Assembly: GCA_019115145.1 (NCBI GenBank)
Contig: DXED01000043.1
Span: 32,196-96,195, forward strand
Direction of reading: 5' to 3'
Source: Claveliimonas intestinigallinarum
Lineage (GTDB): Bacteria; Bacillota; Clostridia; Lachnospirales; Lachnospiraceae
DNA: 64,000 nt
The position numbers were made by a program, and so were the translations under genes. Under the pieces are notes generated by a model, which saw only the letters and a list, made by a program, of their open reading frames with translations, made no database searches and was not told where the DNA came from. Below, piece after piece: positions 42,420 through 51,520 of this stretch. Within the stretch, counting starts at the first letter, position 1. Each line of letters opens with the position of its first letter.

Positions 42420-43481
42420 ATGAAGGATACAAAGAGCTATCATGAGCAGACGGTGATCGACTACACGCTGCGCCTCAGGGAAATACTGAAAACCCTGCCT
42501 CCGTTTGCAAAGGATTTCTTCCGGGCCATCGAGCCTCATTCATCCATCCGCACACGGATGAACTATGCGTATGATATCCGTGTCTTTTTTCATTTTCTGA
42601 TGGAAAACAATCCAGTCTACAAAAATTACACAATAGATCAGTTCAAGGTCTCTGACCTGGAAAAGCTGGAGCCGGTGGATATTGAGGAATATATGGAATA
42701 TCTGAAGGTATACAGGCGTGACGATGATGAACTGATGACCAACGGGGAAAAAGGGCTTGCAAGGAAGATGTCCGCCCTGCGGAGCTTTTACGCCTATTAC
42801 CACAAGCACCAATATATCAGCAGTAACCCGACACTGCTTGTAGACATGCCAAAGCAGCATGAAAAGGCCATCATCCGCCTGGATCCTGACGAGGTTGCTC
42901 TCCTGCTTGATTATGTCGAGTCATGCGGAAGCCGACTGACCGGACAGGCAAAGGTATACTACGAAAAGACAAGGGAAAGAGATCTGGCGATCCTGACTCT
43001 CCTTCTGGGAACCGGCATCCGTGTCTCCGAGTGTGTGGGCCTTGACCTGCAGGATGTGGACTTCAAAAATGACGGCATCACTATCACCAGAAAGGGAGGC
43101 AACCAGATGGTTGTCTACTTCGGATCCGAGGTAGAAAAGGCTCTCAGAATTTACATGGAGGGGAGCCGCAAGGCTGCCACTCCTCTCCCCGGCCACGAGA
43201 ACGCCCTCTTCCTCTCCACTCAGAGGCGACGCATGGGTGTTCAGGCTGTGGAGAACATGGTGAAGAAATATGCACGCCAGGTAACGCCGAACAAAAAGAT
43301 CACGCCCCACAAGTTGCGCAGCACCTACGGCACCTCTCTCTATAAGGAGACCGGGGACATCTATCTGGTGGCCGATGTGTTGGGGCACAAGGACGTGAAC
43401 ACGACAAAGAAACACTATGCGGCCATTGATGAGAACAGACGCCGCCAGGCGGCCTCCGCGGTTCACCTGCGGGAAAAATAA
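42420..43481 (+). CDS. Tyrosine recombinase, XerC/XerD-like
   Basis: 353 residues with a SAM-like core-binding domain (about 1-145) and the catalytic domain. All active-site residues are present: Arg201 in GTGIRVSE, Lys225 in TRKGGN, His297 and Arg300 in TPHKLRSTYG, His323 in VLGHKDV and Tyr333 in TKKHYAAID. It is longer than classic XerC (about 300), mainly at the N-terminus. Its place beside lexA, not next to a mobile element, points to a housekeeping role such as dimer resolution, but XerC and XerD functions cannot be separated here. Confidence 0.9.
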   Translation: MKDTKSYHEQTVIDYTLRLREILKTLPPFAKDFFRAIEPHSSIRTRMNYAYDIRVFFHFLMENNPVYKNYTIDQFKVSDLEKLEPVDIEEYMEYLKVYRRDDDELMTNGEKGLARKMSALRSFYAYYHKHQYISSNPTLLVDMPKQHEKAIIRLDPDEVALLLDYVESCGSRLTGQAKVYYEKTRERDLAILTLLLGTGIRVSECVGLDLQDVDFKNDGITITRKGGNQMVVYFGSEVEKALRIYMEGSRKAATPLPGHENALFLSTQRRRMGVQAVENMVKKYARQVTPNKKITPHKLRSTYGTSLYKETGDIYLVADVLGHKDVNTTKKHYAAIDENRRRQAASAVHLREK

Positions 43482-43563
43482 TCAGTATTCATAATTTTTT
43501 TACGGAAACCCTGTGCGGATTATTCGAAAAAATTCAGAGATAAGAAAGGAATTACTTACCATT

Positions 43564-44298
43564 ATGAAATTACAGCAGCTTTTGAGCTACACGAGAAAGG
43601 CAGTAGACGAATATCAGATGATCAACGAGGGAGATCACATTGCCGTGGGCATCTCCGGCGGGAAGGACAGCCTCACCCTTCTCTACGCTCTCCACGGCCT
43701 TAAGAGGTTCTATCCCAACCATTTTGAGCTCAGCGCCGTCACCGTAGACCTGGGCTATGAGAAATGCGATTTCACACCGGTAAAGGAGCTCTGTCAGGAG
43801 CTGGATGTTCCCTACCGCATTGTGAAGACCGACATTGCCCACATTCTTTTCGAGGAACGCAAGGAGAGCAATCCCTGTTCCCTGTGCGCCAAGATGCGGA
43901 AGGGAGCCCTCAACCAGGCCGTAAAGGAAATGGGCTGCAACAAGGTGGCCTACGCTCACCACAGGGATGACATCATTGAGACCATGCTCCTCTCACTGAT
44001 CTTCGAGGGACGCTTCTACTCCTTCTCCCCCCGGACCTACCTGGACCGGATGGATCTGACAGTGATCCGCCCCATCATGTTCGTGGACGAGGCGGATGTG
44101 ATCGGCTTTAAAAATAAATATAATCTGCCAGTGGTGAAGAGCCGCTGTCCCATCGACGGATACACGAAGCGCCAGTATGCCAAGGAGCTGGTGCGCCAGC
44201 TGAACCAGGAGCATCCCGGCGCAAAGCAGAGAATGTTCACAGCCATCCTGAACGGGAATATCAAGGGCTGGCCGGAGCGCGTCATCCACACGCGTTAG
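43564..44298 (+). CDS. TtcA-like tRNA 2-thiolation protein
   Basis: 244 residues. The PP-loop SGGKDSLTLLYAL (about residue 30) activates the target with ATP, and the CxxC of NPCSLCAKMRKGAL (about residue 116), with a Cys near the C-terminal half (SRCPIDG), are the Fe-S ligands of the TtcA/TtuA class, which thiolates C32 of tRNA. Starts at 43564 after AAAGGAAT; the ATG at 43513 lies upstream of the Shine-Dalgarno. Ends before a strong terminator. Confidence 0.87.
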   Translation: MKLQQLLSYTRKAVDEYQMINEGDHIAVGISGGKDSLTLLYALHGLKRFYPNHFELSAVTVDLGYEKCDFTPVKELCQELDVPYRIVKTDIAHILFEERKESNPCSLCAKMRKGALNQAVKEMGCNKVAYAHHRDDIIETMLLSLIFEGRFYSFSPRTYLDRMDLTVIRPIMFVDEADVIGFKNKYNLPVVKSRCPIDGYTKRQYAKELVRQLNQEHPGAKQRMFTAILNGNIKGWPERVIHTR

Positions 44299-44334
44299 CC
44301 TCCGGAATAGCTGTGTATGGAAAACGGGATGCGC

Positions 44335-44384
44335 AAAAAACTCTATGGGAAGGGGATTGCTCCTCTCCACATAGAGTTTTTTTT
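44335..44384. terminator. Terminator between convergent ttcA-like and kinase-like genes
   Basis: AAAAAACTCTATG pairs with CATAGAGTTTTTT, loop of about 22 bases, T8 tail; works from both sides. Confidence 0.88.
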
Positions 44385-44433
44385 CAATGAATATTCTTTA
44401 CTTGATAGCCCGCTGTTTTTCAGCCCAAGGCTC

Positions 44434-45078
44434 CTACAGCTTCTTCTCCCGGTCGCTCTCCTTGATGGCCACGAGCTGCTTGATAGCCTCCGCCGTTCCC
44501 TCAATGCCGAGCACAGAGCTGTCCAGACATACATCATAGCTCTCTGCGTCCGACCACTTTTTGTTCGTATAGTAATTGTAGTAGCTGGAGCGCTGCTTGT
44601 CTGTCTTCTGGATCATCTCTTTTGCCTTGGCGTCTGTCAGATTGTAAATCCTGGCGATCCTGCGGATCCTTGCCTCCATCTTCGCGTGTATGAACACGGT
44701 CAGCACATTGTCAAACTCCTCCAGGGCATAGTCCGCGCAGCGGCCTACCAGAATACAGGGGCCCTCACTGGCAATCTTCTTGATGGCGTCAAACTGTGCC
44801 AGAAAGACCTTGTGGTTGATCGGCATATCCGTATAGCTTCCTGAAGAATATCCAAGGGAATATGTGTCCATGACAAGGGAATACAGAAAGCTGTTGGTGG
44901 GCTTCTCGTCGTGGGCCTCGAACAGCTCCTCGCAGATGCCGCTCTCCTTTGCCGCCCGGTTCAGCATCTCCTTGTCATACAGCTTGATGCCGAAATCATC
45001 AGCGATCTTATATCCGATCTCACGGCCCGCGCTTCCAAATTCTCTTCCTATGGTAATAATCGTACTTGTCTTTTCCAT
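44434..45078 (-). CDS. Cytidylate kinase-like family protein
   Basis: 214 residues. The family (PF13189) resembles cytidylate kinase and includes AK-like loop ITIGREFGSAGREIGYKIAD at the start, KLYDKEMLNRAAKESG, and CILVGRCADYAL, an NMP-kinase-like pattern with the P-loop replaced. The start at 45078 follows AAGGAG; the extended frame to 45111 includes it. The true phosphate acceptor is not known. Confidence 0.82.
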   Translation of the reverse strand: MEKTSTIITIGREFGSAGREIGYKIADDFGIKLYDKEMLNRAAKESGICEELFEAHDEKPTNSFLYSLVMDTYSLGYSSGSYTDMPINHKVFLAQFDAIKKIASEGPCILVGRCADYALEEFDNVLTVFIHAKMEARIRRIARIYNLTDAKAKEMIQKTDKQRSSYYNYYTNKKWSDAESYDVCLDSSVLGIEGTAEAIKQLVAIKESDREKKL

Positions 45079-45163
45079 ACTACCCACACTCCTTCTTGTT
45101 GATCCTGTCAATACATACTCTGAAATAAGTATTAATGTATGGATGCTTTTTTATTTATTAAGC

Positions 45164-45192
45164 ATTATACAACAATTTAGTGAAAATGTATA
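45164..45192 (-). promoter_or_regulatory. Possible promoter of the kinase-like gene
   Basis: On the minus strand TATACA (45187-45192) and TATAAT (45164-45169) with 17 bases between; the -35 is weak. It lies just downstream of rluD in the same direction. Confidence 0.45.
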
Positions 45193-45206
45193 GAATTATA
45201 TGAAAA

Positions 45207-46127
45207 TTATTGTCTATTTTTTCTAAGTCGATCTAATAATTGGACAAAATACGCCGGGAGAGGAGCCTCCACCTCCAGGTACTCGCCTGTGCGGGGATGG
45301 ACGATGCCAAGCGTCCGGGCGTGCAGTGTCTGGCCCTGGAGCCCCTTGAAGGGACATTTGGCCGGGCCGTAGACCGCGTCTCCCAGCAGGGGATGCCCGA
45401 TGGAGGCCATGTGGACACGGATCTGGTGGGTCCGTCCTGTCTCCAGCTGGCACTGGATGTAGGTATAATCCCCGAAGCGCTCCAGGACTCTGTAGTGGGT
45501 CACAGCTCTCCTTGCGTTCTTCGCCCTTGTGCTCATCTTTTTCCGGTCCGTAGGATGTCTGCCGATGGGGGCGTCCACCATCCCCTCCTCCTCCTTTATA
45601 TTGCCGTGGACAATGGCCTCGTAGATCCGCCGGATGGAGTGGTCCTTCAGCTGTGCGGACAGGCTCTGATGGGCGCTGTCGTTCTTGCACACTACCAGGG
45701 AGCCGGTTGTGTCCATGTCGATCCGGTGGACGATGCCCGGCCGGACTACGCCGTTGATGCCCGACAGGTTATCGCCGCAGTGGAACATGAGGGCATTGAC
45801 CAGAGTGCCGCTGTAGTGTCCGGGAGCCGGGTGGACTACCATGCCCTTCGGCTTGTTCACGATGATAATGTCCTCATCCTCGTACAGAATGTCCAGCGGA
45901 AGGTCCTCAGCGGCGATTTCCGGCTCTTTCAGCTCGGGAACAGTTACTTTTATGCTGTCATCAAAACAAAGCCTGTAATTTGCTTTTACAGGCTTTCCAT
46001 TGACTTCTATGAGATTGTCTTTGATCAGCTTCTGGATGTGGGAGCGGGACAGCTCCGGCATCTCCAGCGAGAGATACTTGTCGATCCTCTCCCCCTCATC
46101 ATTTTCGACTGTGAAAAATGTATTCAA
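45207..46127 (-). CDS. RluD-type pseudouridine synthase
   Basis: 306 residues from a TTG behind AAGGAGGAGGATC. S4 domain at residues about 12-60 (GERIDKYLSLEMPELSRS), catalytic Asp in VHRIDMDTTGSLV near residue 137, and GRTHQIRVHMASIGHPLLGD. The active-site motif reads HRID in place of HRLD, a tolerated change. RluD modifies helix 69 of 23S rRNA in other bacteria. The gene overlaps lspA by 29 bases, as lspA-rluD pairs often do. Confidence 0.93.
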   Translation of the reverse strand: MNTFFTVENDEGERIDKYLSLEMPELSRSHIQKLIKDNLIEVNGKPVKANYRLCFDDSIKVTVPELKEPEIAAEDLPLDILYEDEDIIIVNKPKGMVVHPAPGHYSGTLVNALMFHCGDNLSGINGVVRPGIVHRIDMDTTGSLVVCKNDSAHQSLSAQLKDHSIRRIYEAIVHGNIKEEEGMVDAPIGRHPTDRKKMSTRAKNARRAVTHYRVLERFGDYTYIQCQLETGRTHQIRVHMASIGHPLLGDAVYGPAKCPFKGLQGQTLHARTLGIVHPRTGEYLEVEAPLPAYFVQLLDRLRKNRQ

Positions 46128-46635
46128 GATCCTCCTCCTTATAGTACAGCAGCAGAAGCACTGCCAGAAGTACGGCGGACAGAGTCACGAATATATCCGC
46201 CACATTAAAGACCGGGAAATCGATCAGCTCAAAATAAAAGAAGTCCACCACGTATCCGAGCCGCACCCGATCGATCAGATTGCCCAGCGCCCCGGAGACG
46301 ATGAACACCGCGCAGACCCGCAGAGGAACAAATTTCCTTCCCGCCGGAATGCGCGTGTAGACAAGGAGTACGGCCACAAGTATGACCGCTGTGATGATGT
46401 AGAAAAACCACTGCTGGCCCTGCAGCACGCCAAAGGCAGCTCCCCGGTTCTCCAGATAGGTCAGCCGGAAGACGCCGGGGATCAGATCTGTTCCGCCGGT
46501 TCCCCGCAGGTGCAGGACAGCCATATGCTTGCTCCACTGATCCAGGATCACCCCGGCCGCGATGATGAGGAGAGCCGCTATATAATTTCCCGCTGTTTTT
46601 TTATATGCTGTTGTCTTTTCAGGCATTGTTGCCAT
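46099..46635 (-). CDS. lspA: Signal peptidase II (lipoprotein)
   Basis: 178 residues with four membrane helices. Conserved boxes: DQWSKHMAV near residue 33, TYLENRGAAFGVLQG, and the two catalytic Asp in GALGNLIDRVRLGYVVDF and FNVADIFVTLSAVLL. It cleaves prolipoproteins; the DacA-like lipoprotein at 51521-52516 is a local substrate. Start at 46635 is likely from a GGAG nearby; 46674 and 46626 are alternatives. Confidence 0.94.
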   Translation of the reverse strand: MATMPEKTTAYKKTAGNYIAALLIIAAGVILDQWSKHMAVLHLRGTGGTDLIPGVFRLTYLENRGAAFGVLQGQQWFFYIITAVILVAVLLVYTRIPAGRKFVPLRVCAVFIVSGALGNLIDRVRLGYVVDFFYFELIDFPVFNVADIFVTLSAVLLAVLLLLYYKEEDLEYIFHSRK

Positions 46636-46657
46636 TTCTCCGCAAGCCTCCGCTTTT

Positions 46658-47413
46658 CTAAATATATTTTCCAACCTGGATATACTGGCGCCCCTTCTTT
46701 GTCTCCGAGAGGATGCCCTGGTACACCAGCTTGCCCATGCCCCTGACAGAGATAATGTCCTCCTCCTTCAGGCGGTATCCGTTGGAGGTGATCAGCTTTC
46801 CGTTGACAAACACCTTGCCGCCCTCAATGAGACCTGTGAGCCGGCTCCTGGACATGGGGAAGGCAACGGACAGCACTGTGTCCAGCCGCACCGATGCAAC
46901 CGTCCCCTTGATCGTCTCCAGGCGGGGCGCAAAGGAGAAGGCGGTCTCGTCTATCTTTTCCGTCCTCACTACGGTGTGGCGTATCCTGGTGAGCTGATCG
47001 CAGATAAAATCCGCCATAGCATCCGTCACAAAGACGTGGCAGACGCTGTCCTCCACAAGCAGATCCCCCAGGCAGCTTCTCTCGATCCCCAGGTTCAGGA
47101 TCCCGCCCAGGAAATCCCTGTGAGAGAGATCCTCGGCAAATTTCCGGTTGGCCGGGCTGATCCTGAGCACAGATATGGGGTAACGATAGTCATAATAAAG
47201 AGCATCAGGCAGAAAAGCAACCATCTGACGCTCCGCAGGCTCATAACCCCCATACGTCTCATACCTGGAAGGAAAGAGATCTCTGGGGGTTGTGTGCAGT
47301 ATATTCAGTTCATTCAAATTCAGAAAATCTGAAAAAGTGACTATATCCCTTTTGTATGAAAGATTAGACAGTTCGATCAGACGCTTCTGAAGCATCAGTT
47401 CCTCTTTGTTCAT
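46658..47413 (-). CDS. ylmH: S4-domain RNA-binding protein YlmH
   Basis: 251 residues. The N-terminal domain is typical of YlmH (SDFLNLNELNILHT), followed by the S4 region near residues 180-245 (RLDTVLSVAFPMSRSRLTG, GKVFVNGKLI). YlmH lies in the ylm part of the division cluster in Firmicutes and is linked to ribosome rescue and tRNA release. The order sepF-ylmH-lspA-rluD is close to that in Bacillus. Confidence 0.9.
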   Translation of the reverse strand: MNKEELMLQKRLIELSNLSYKRDIVTFSDFLNLNELNILHTTPRDLFPSRYETYGGYEPAERQMVAFLPDALYYDYRYPISVLRISPANRKFAEDLSHRDFLGGILNLGIERSCLGDLLVEDSVCHVFVTDAMADFICDQLTRIRHTVVRTEKIDETAFSFAPRLETIKGTVASVRLDTVLSVAFPMSRSRLTGLIEGGKVFVNGKLITSNGYRLKEEDIISVRGMGKLVYQGILSETKKGRQYIQVGKYI

Positions 47414-47430
47414 GTCCCGTCAGACGTCCT

Positions 47431-48048
47431 CTAAAATCTTGTGCGCATGGATGACGCGTCAAAGGAGGTTCCCAGCAGATCCTGCAGGTCTCCGGAAATA
47501 TCTACATTTGTCGGCGTCACAAGGAATATGTAATTGGAAATTTTCTGCAGATTACCGTTGATGGCAAAGGTCGCGCCGGAAGTAAAGTCGATAATCCTCT
47601 GTGCCACCTCCAGATCCAGTCCCTCCAGGTTCAGGATCACGGTGCGGCCGCTCAGGAGCGTCTCTGTGATTTCTCTCGCGTCCTCGACAGAGGATGGCTT
47701 GATTACGCAGACCTCCATATTGGGAGCCTGTCTTCTGGAAGAAGGCTGGCGCATAGGTGTGACCTTGCTGCTTCCGCCTGACTGATGGGAGGAGTGGGAG
47801 CTTCTTGAAGAAGACTGCCTTGCAGGTCTCTCCTCGTAATCATCATCATAGTCATCGTAATCGTCGTCGCGGTCACGGCTGTTATCTTTTCCTTTATTGA
47901 ACTTGGAGAGAAGCCCGCCCTTCTTTGACGATCTGTCCTCGTAGTCGTCATCCTCGTAGTCATCGTCATCGAAGAAATCATCGTTCTCGTAATCGTCATC
48001 GTCATCGCTCAATTTCATAATGTCAAGAAACTTATCTAATACTCCCAT
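47431..48048 (-). CDS. sepF: Cell division protein SepF with long acidic linker
   Basis: 205 residues. The start MGVLDKFLDIMKL is an amphipathic membrane-targeting helix; the conserved FtsZ-binding core is at about residues 108-195 (VCVIKPSSVEDAREITETLL, QRIIDFTSGATFAI). Between lies a linker of about 90 residues that is extremely rich in Asp/Glu/Tyr, then Arg/Ser/His. SepF bundles FtsZ filaments and ties them to the membrane. The linker is longer than in Bacillus SepF (about 150 residues in total). RBS AGGAG precedes the ATG. Confidence 0.95.
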   Translation of the reverse strand: MGVLDKFLDIMKLSDDDDDYENDDFFDDDDYEDDDYEDRSSKKGGLLSKFNKGKDNSRDRDDDYDDYDDDYEERPARQSSSRSSHSSHQSGGSSKVTPMRQPSSRRQAPNMEVCVIKPSSVEDAREITETLLSGRTVILNLEGLDLEVAQRIIDFTSGATFAINGNLQKISNYIFLVTPTNVDISGDLQDLLGTSFDASSMRTRF

Positions 48049-48078
48049 TTTTCAAATTCTCCTATCTTACGTTTATCT

Positions 48079-48774
48079 TTAACTCAGAGCATAATTGCGC
48101 GCGCCAAACAGGCCTGTCCCGACCCGCACCATCGTCGCGCCCTCTTCGACCGCCACCTCATAATCATTGGTCATGCCCATCGAGAGAATACTCATAGTAA
48201 CATTATCAACTTTTTTTGCCCCTATGTCAACAGATAAGTTGCGCAAACAGCGAAAATATGGACGATTTTCTTCCGGATTTTCCACAAAAGGAGCTATTGT
48301 CATCAATCCGCACACTTTTATGTGGGAAAATTTGGCGATTTCATCCACCACCTGCTCCACTTCATTCACCTTCAGACCGAACTTGCTCTCCTCCTCGGCC
48401 ACATTGACCTCCAACAGAATGTTAGCTGTCAGTCCATGCTTGGCTGCCTCCTTCTCTATGGTCTCGGCGAGGCGCACAGAGTCCACGGAGTGGATCAGAT
48501 CCACCTTGTCTATGATGTACTTGACCTTGTTTCGCTGAAGATGTCCGATCATATGCCAGTGGATGTCCTTTGGAAGGGCTTCGTATTTCTCCACGATCTC
48601 CTGCACCTTATTCTCACCGAAAACTCTTGTGCCGAAATCGTAGGCCTCCCGCAGCATCTCCACAGGCTTTGTCTTGCTCACGGCGATCAGGGTCACCTCC
48701 TTCGGATCCCGCCCTGCCCGCTCACAGGCCTTTCGGATGTTCTCTTCCACCTGTCTGAAATTTTCCTGCAGCAT
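48079..48774 (-). CDS. YggS family pyridoxal-phosphate homeostasis protein
   Basis: 231 residues. Single-domain PLP barrel related to alanine racemase; the Lys of VTLIAVSKTKPVE binds PLP. HWHMIGHLQRNKVKYI, IHSVDSVRLAETIEKEA and SMGMTNDYEVAVEEGATMVR are conserved blocks. In many Firmicutes it is ylmE in the same cluster, so the call is firm. Located before sepF. Confidence 0.95.
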   Translation of the reverse strand: MLQENFRQVEENIRKACERAGRDPKEVTLIAVSKTKPVEMLREAYDFGTRVFGENKVQEIVEKYEALPKDIHWHMIGHLQRNKVKYIIDKVDLIHSVDSVRLAETIEKEAAKHGLTANILLEVNVAEEESKFGLKVNEVEQVVDEIAKFSHIKVCGLMTIAPFVENPEENRPYFRCLRNLSVDIGAKKVDNVTMSILSMGMTNDYEVAVEEGATMVRVGTGLFGARNYALS

Positions 48775-48789
48775 TACCGCATCACTCCT

Positions 48790-50181
48790 TTAAAATATGA
48801 TCTCGTTCTCATGAATGTCGCTGCCGTCCAGCGCTATATGGTCGTAGTTGGTCAGTCCGTAGTCGTTTCCGGACTGCACGATATAGTATTCTTCGTTCTC
48901 ACACAGGATCTCCACCTGGGTGAATTCCGCATACCCTTTGTTTATGTTGAAGACTCCCCGCAGCGTCCCCTTCTCGCTGAGAGTACAGGTCTCGCTGGAG
49001 TCCGGCTTCACAAGAACCGTCCCCGCCTTAAAGGCGTCCTCATCCAGATAGACCATTCCCGTCTCATTGTCCCGGTAGTAGACCTCCGCCCTCTCAAATG
49101 TGGTGGTATTCTCGTCCGTCTGCACGAGCACGCCATCCTGGCTTGTGTCCCCGCCCTGAGTGATGTAGTCCTGGGGAACCGTGTAAAATTCCTTCTCCAC
49201 CACAGAGGATTTGGGGATCTTCAGCCCCGACTCGTCCTCCAGCACAAGCTGAATATCCAGGAACCTCTCGCCCACATACCGCACCATGGACTCATTGAAG
49301 GTGATGAAGCCAAGATTGACATCCTTGTCCTCTGTATTGTAGATGGAAAGGCTGCCCCTGGCGGTCTCGTTGTCCTTGGAAAAGCGCACCTGCACGGTGG
49401 ATGTATCGGCAAGCTCCTGGGCCATGTCCTCGTTCAGGATGATGACCACGGACCACTCCTCCTCTGTCACCAGCTTGTACGCCGCGTCCCCCGCCTTCAC
49501 CTTTGCGTTGTCTGTCAGCTCCGTGCTCTTGTAATTCGCTCTGGACAGCATATCCGCCGTCACCTGATCCGCCGTGAGTCCCTCGTATCCGTCCACAGAG
49601 TAGACGATGACGCCGTCATCAGCCGCCTGGTAGGCGGTGACGCCTTCCGCTCCGCCCTGGATCAGGGCCGCTAGCTGGGACTGTTTGCTCTGGGAGGAGC
49701 TGCTGGTGAGAATATTCTCCACTGTATCCTTGAAGGTGTAGACCTCCTCAAACCGGTTGTCCTGAAAATTCCCGCTGAAGCTCTGGGTCTGCTGGAGGAT
49801 CATCTGCTGCTCCTCCGACGAGACAGCCTGCTCCTCCTGGGCGTCCGCCTGCCCGGAGGAGGAAAAGTCCAGCTTCTCCGGAGAAATGCTGTACACATTT
49901 GTCTTTTTCCCCACCTTGCTCCCCTCCGGGACAAAGTAGTTGATATAGCCCTCCGTCTCCGCGTTCACCACCGTCTCATGGCGCAGGACAAGGCCGGTGT
50001 AGGCGTTGTCCCTGAAGATGGATCCCTCTCGGACCTCATAGGCTGTGATGTGCTTCGCCGTGGCGTAGGTGAGGACTGTCACGATCAGATAGACGAGGAT
50101 AACTCCAAAAATTACAATCCCTATATTAAAATTCCATTTTTTCCGGTAAACCTGAATATTTCCCTGTGCTTTTCCAGACAA
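48790..50181 (-). CDS. HlyD-like membrane-anchored protein in the division cluster
   Basis: 463 residues from a TTG at 50181 behind AGGAGGCAACAG. A single N-terminal helix (about residues 19-40) is followed by an outside part with two short lipoyl/barrel-like stretches (EGYINYFVPEGSKVGKKTNV), as in HlyD-type adaptors, but no partner transporter is near. The C-terminal half is rich in beta strands. Genomic company (yggS, sepF) suggests an envelope or division role. I do not recognise a closer family. Confidence 0.72.
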   Translation of the reverse strand: MSGKAQGNIQVYRKKWNFNIGIVIFGVILVYLIVTVLTYATAKHITAYEVREGSIFRDNAYTGLVLRHETVVNAETEGYINYFVPEGSKVGKKTNVYSISPEKLDFSSSGQADAQEEQAVSSEEQQMILQQTQSFSGNFQDNRFEEVYTFKDTVENILTSSSSQSKQSQLAALIQGGAEGVTAYQAADDGVIVYSVDGYEGLTADQVTADMLSRANYKSTELTDNAKVKAGDAAYKLVTEEEWSVVIILNEDMAQELADTSTVQVRFSKDNETARGSLSIYNTEDKDVNLGFITFNESMVRYVGERFLDIQLVLEDESGLKIPKSSVVEKEFYTVPQDYITQGGDTSQDGVLVQTDENTTTFERAEVYYRDNETGMVYLDEDAFKAGTVLVKPDSSETCTLSEKGTLRGVFNINKGYAEFTQVEILCENEEYYIVQSGNDYGLTNYDHIALDGSDIHENEIIF

Positions 50182-50197
50182 ACTGTTGCCTCCTGTG

Positions 50198-51142
50198 TCA
50201 TTTCCTTAATGCCGATCCGCCGAGATAGTGAAAATATTTCCCCTGCCAGGCGTCCCTCTCCCTCATCCTCTTCTCTGCCTCGTCCCGCAGCTTCCACCAG
50301 CTGGTTCCCCAGTTGCAGAAGACAGCCTCCTCCCTGGGGATGCGTCCGAAGAGCCGCTCCACGGCGATATCCGGGCTGAGATAGGACAGGAAAGCGATGA
50401 GGCGATCCATATACTCCTCTTTAGAACATACGGATATTGTACCATTTTCGTAGGCTTCGCACAACACCGTGTTTTTGGGGATGTAGAGGGAATGGATCTT
50501 GACTGTGTCTACCTGGAGGGCCGACAGCACCCTGGCTGTCTCCACTGCGTCCTCCAGCTCGTCTCCCGGATAATTCAGGATCACGTGGGCACAGATCTGA
50601 AAGCCATAGTTCCGTATCTGCAGCACCGCGTCTATGAACTCCGCCAGACCGTGTCCCCGGTTCATCCTCTTAAGGGTGCGGTAATTGACCGTCTGCAGTC
50701 CCAGCTCCAGGCAGATTTCTGTCCCCCGCCTTCTTCGCAGATCGCCCAGCACCTCCAGATAGGAAGGGGACACACAGTCCGGCCTTGTGGATATGTCGAT
50801 CTCCACAATATCTCTCTCCCCTGCCGCCTCCTCCGTATAGGCCCTGAAATCCTCCAGAGGAAGATAGGTGTTGGTATAGTTCTGGAAGTAGGCGATAAAC
50901 TTATGGGCCTTGTATCTTCGCTCGATCTTCTCCCGCGTCCTCCTAAGCTGCTCTCCCACTGTCAGATCCGGAGAGAGGGCCTCAAATCCGGTGCCGGACG
51001 CCGCGCAGAAGGTACAGCCCCCATGGCCGTCCACGCGGTTAGGGCAGGTGACAGGAAGGTTGACAGGCAGCTTGTACACCTTTTCGCCATATATTTTTTT
51101 CAAATATTCAGAATAGGGAAAGTATAATTTTTTCTCTGGCAT
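50198..51142 (-). CDS. TIGR01212 radical SAM protein (YhcC-like)
   Basis: 314 residues. Radical SAM signature with the wide spacing of this family: CPNRVDGHGGCTFCAASG near residue 32. Further marks: ISTRPDCVSPSYLEVL, LELGLQTVNYRTLKRMNRGH, HVILNYPGDELEDAVETARV. The function is unknown. The start could also be the TTG at 51151, where the Shine-Dalgarno is very close. Together with the HlyD-like gene (16 bases away) it probably forms an operon leading to yggS-sepF. Confidence 0.88.
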   Translation of the reverse strand: MPEKKLYFPYSEYLKKIYGEKVYKLPVNLPVTCPNRVDGHGGCTFCAASGTGFEALSPDLTVGEQLRRTREKIERRYKAHKFIAYFQNYTNTYLPLEDFRAYTEEAAGERDIVEIDISTRPDCVSPSYLEVLGDLRRRRGTEICLELGLQTVNYRTLKRMNRGHGLAEFIDAVLQIRNYGFQICAHVILNYPGDELEDAVETARVLSALQVDTVKIHSLYIPKNTVLCEAYENGTISVCSKEEYMDRLIAFLSYLSPDIAVERLFGRIPREEAVFCNWGTSWWKLRDEAEKRMRERDAWQGKYFHYLGGSALRK

Positions 51143-51203
51143 GAATTTCAAAAATCCTTTCAGGGCATACTAGCACTATCTGATGAATAAAGGAGGGACT
51201 TTC

Positions 51204-51416
51204 ATGAAATGGCTTGACAATATTTCACTGGCACTCGTTATCATCGGTGCTGTCAACTGGCTTCTGGTAGGTATTTTCCGCTTTGATCTTGTCGCCTTTC
51301 TCTTCGGAAATCTGACATGGCTTTCAAGGATCGTCTATACCCTGGTTGGGCTCTGCGGTCTGTACGCCATCAGTTTTTTCGGAAGGATCAGAAACGCGTC
51401 CGACTCAGGAGTCTGA
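51204..51416 (+). CDS. DUF378 membrane protein
   Basis: 70 residues with two helices, matching DUF378: ALVIIGAVNWLLVGIFRFDL and then SRIVYTLVGLCGLYAISFF. The start follows AAAGGAGGG; the ATG at 51183 is upstream of that. Function unknown. Confidence 0.88.
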   Translation: MKWLDNISLALVIIGAVNWLLVGIFRFDLVAFLFGNLTWLSRIVYTLVGLCGLYAISFFGRIRNASDSGV

Positions 51417-51453
51417 TAGATCAAATGCACGGCTGCGGCCGCATTTACACAAG

Positions 51454-51500
51454 GCAGGAGGGGTATCCTGGTATACCATACCGGATGCCCCTCCTTATTA
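51454..51500. terminator. Hairpin between DUF378 gene and the carboxypeptidase gene
   Basis: A 13-base-pair stem AGGAGGGGTATCC/GGATGCCCCTCCT with one G-U, loop of about 14 bases. It lies between convergent genes and probably terminates both, though the T-run is short. Confidence 0.72.
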
Positions 51501-51520
51501 TGCGCACAGGCGCTTTCTTT

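Noticed and set aside
42420..43481. The tyrosine recombinase as integrase of a mobile element
   Set aside because: No att repeats, tRNA or cargo are near, and it lies in a housekeeping context beside lexA and ttcA-like genes.
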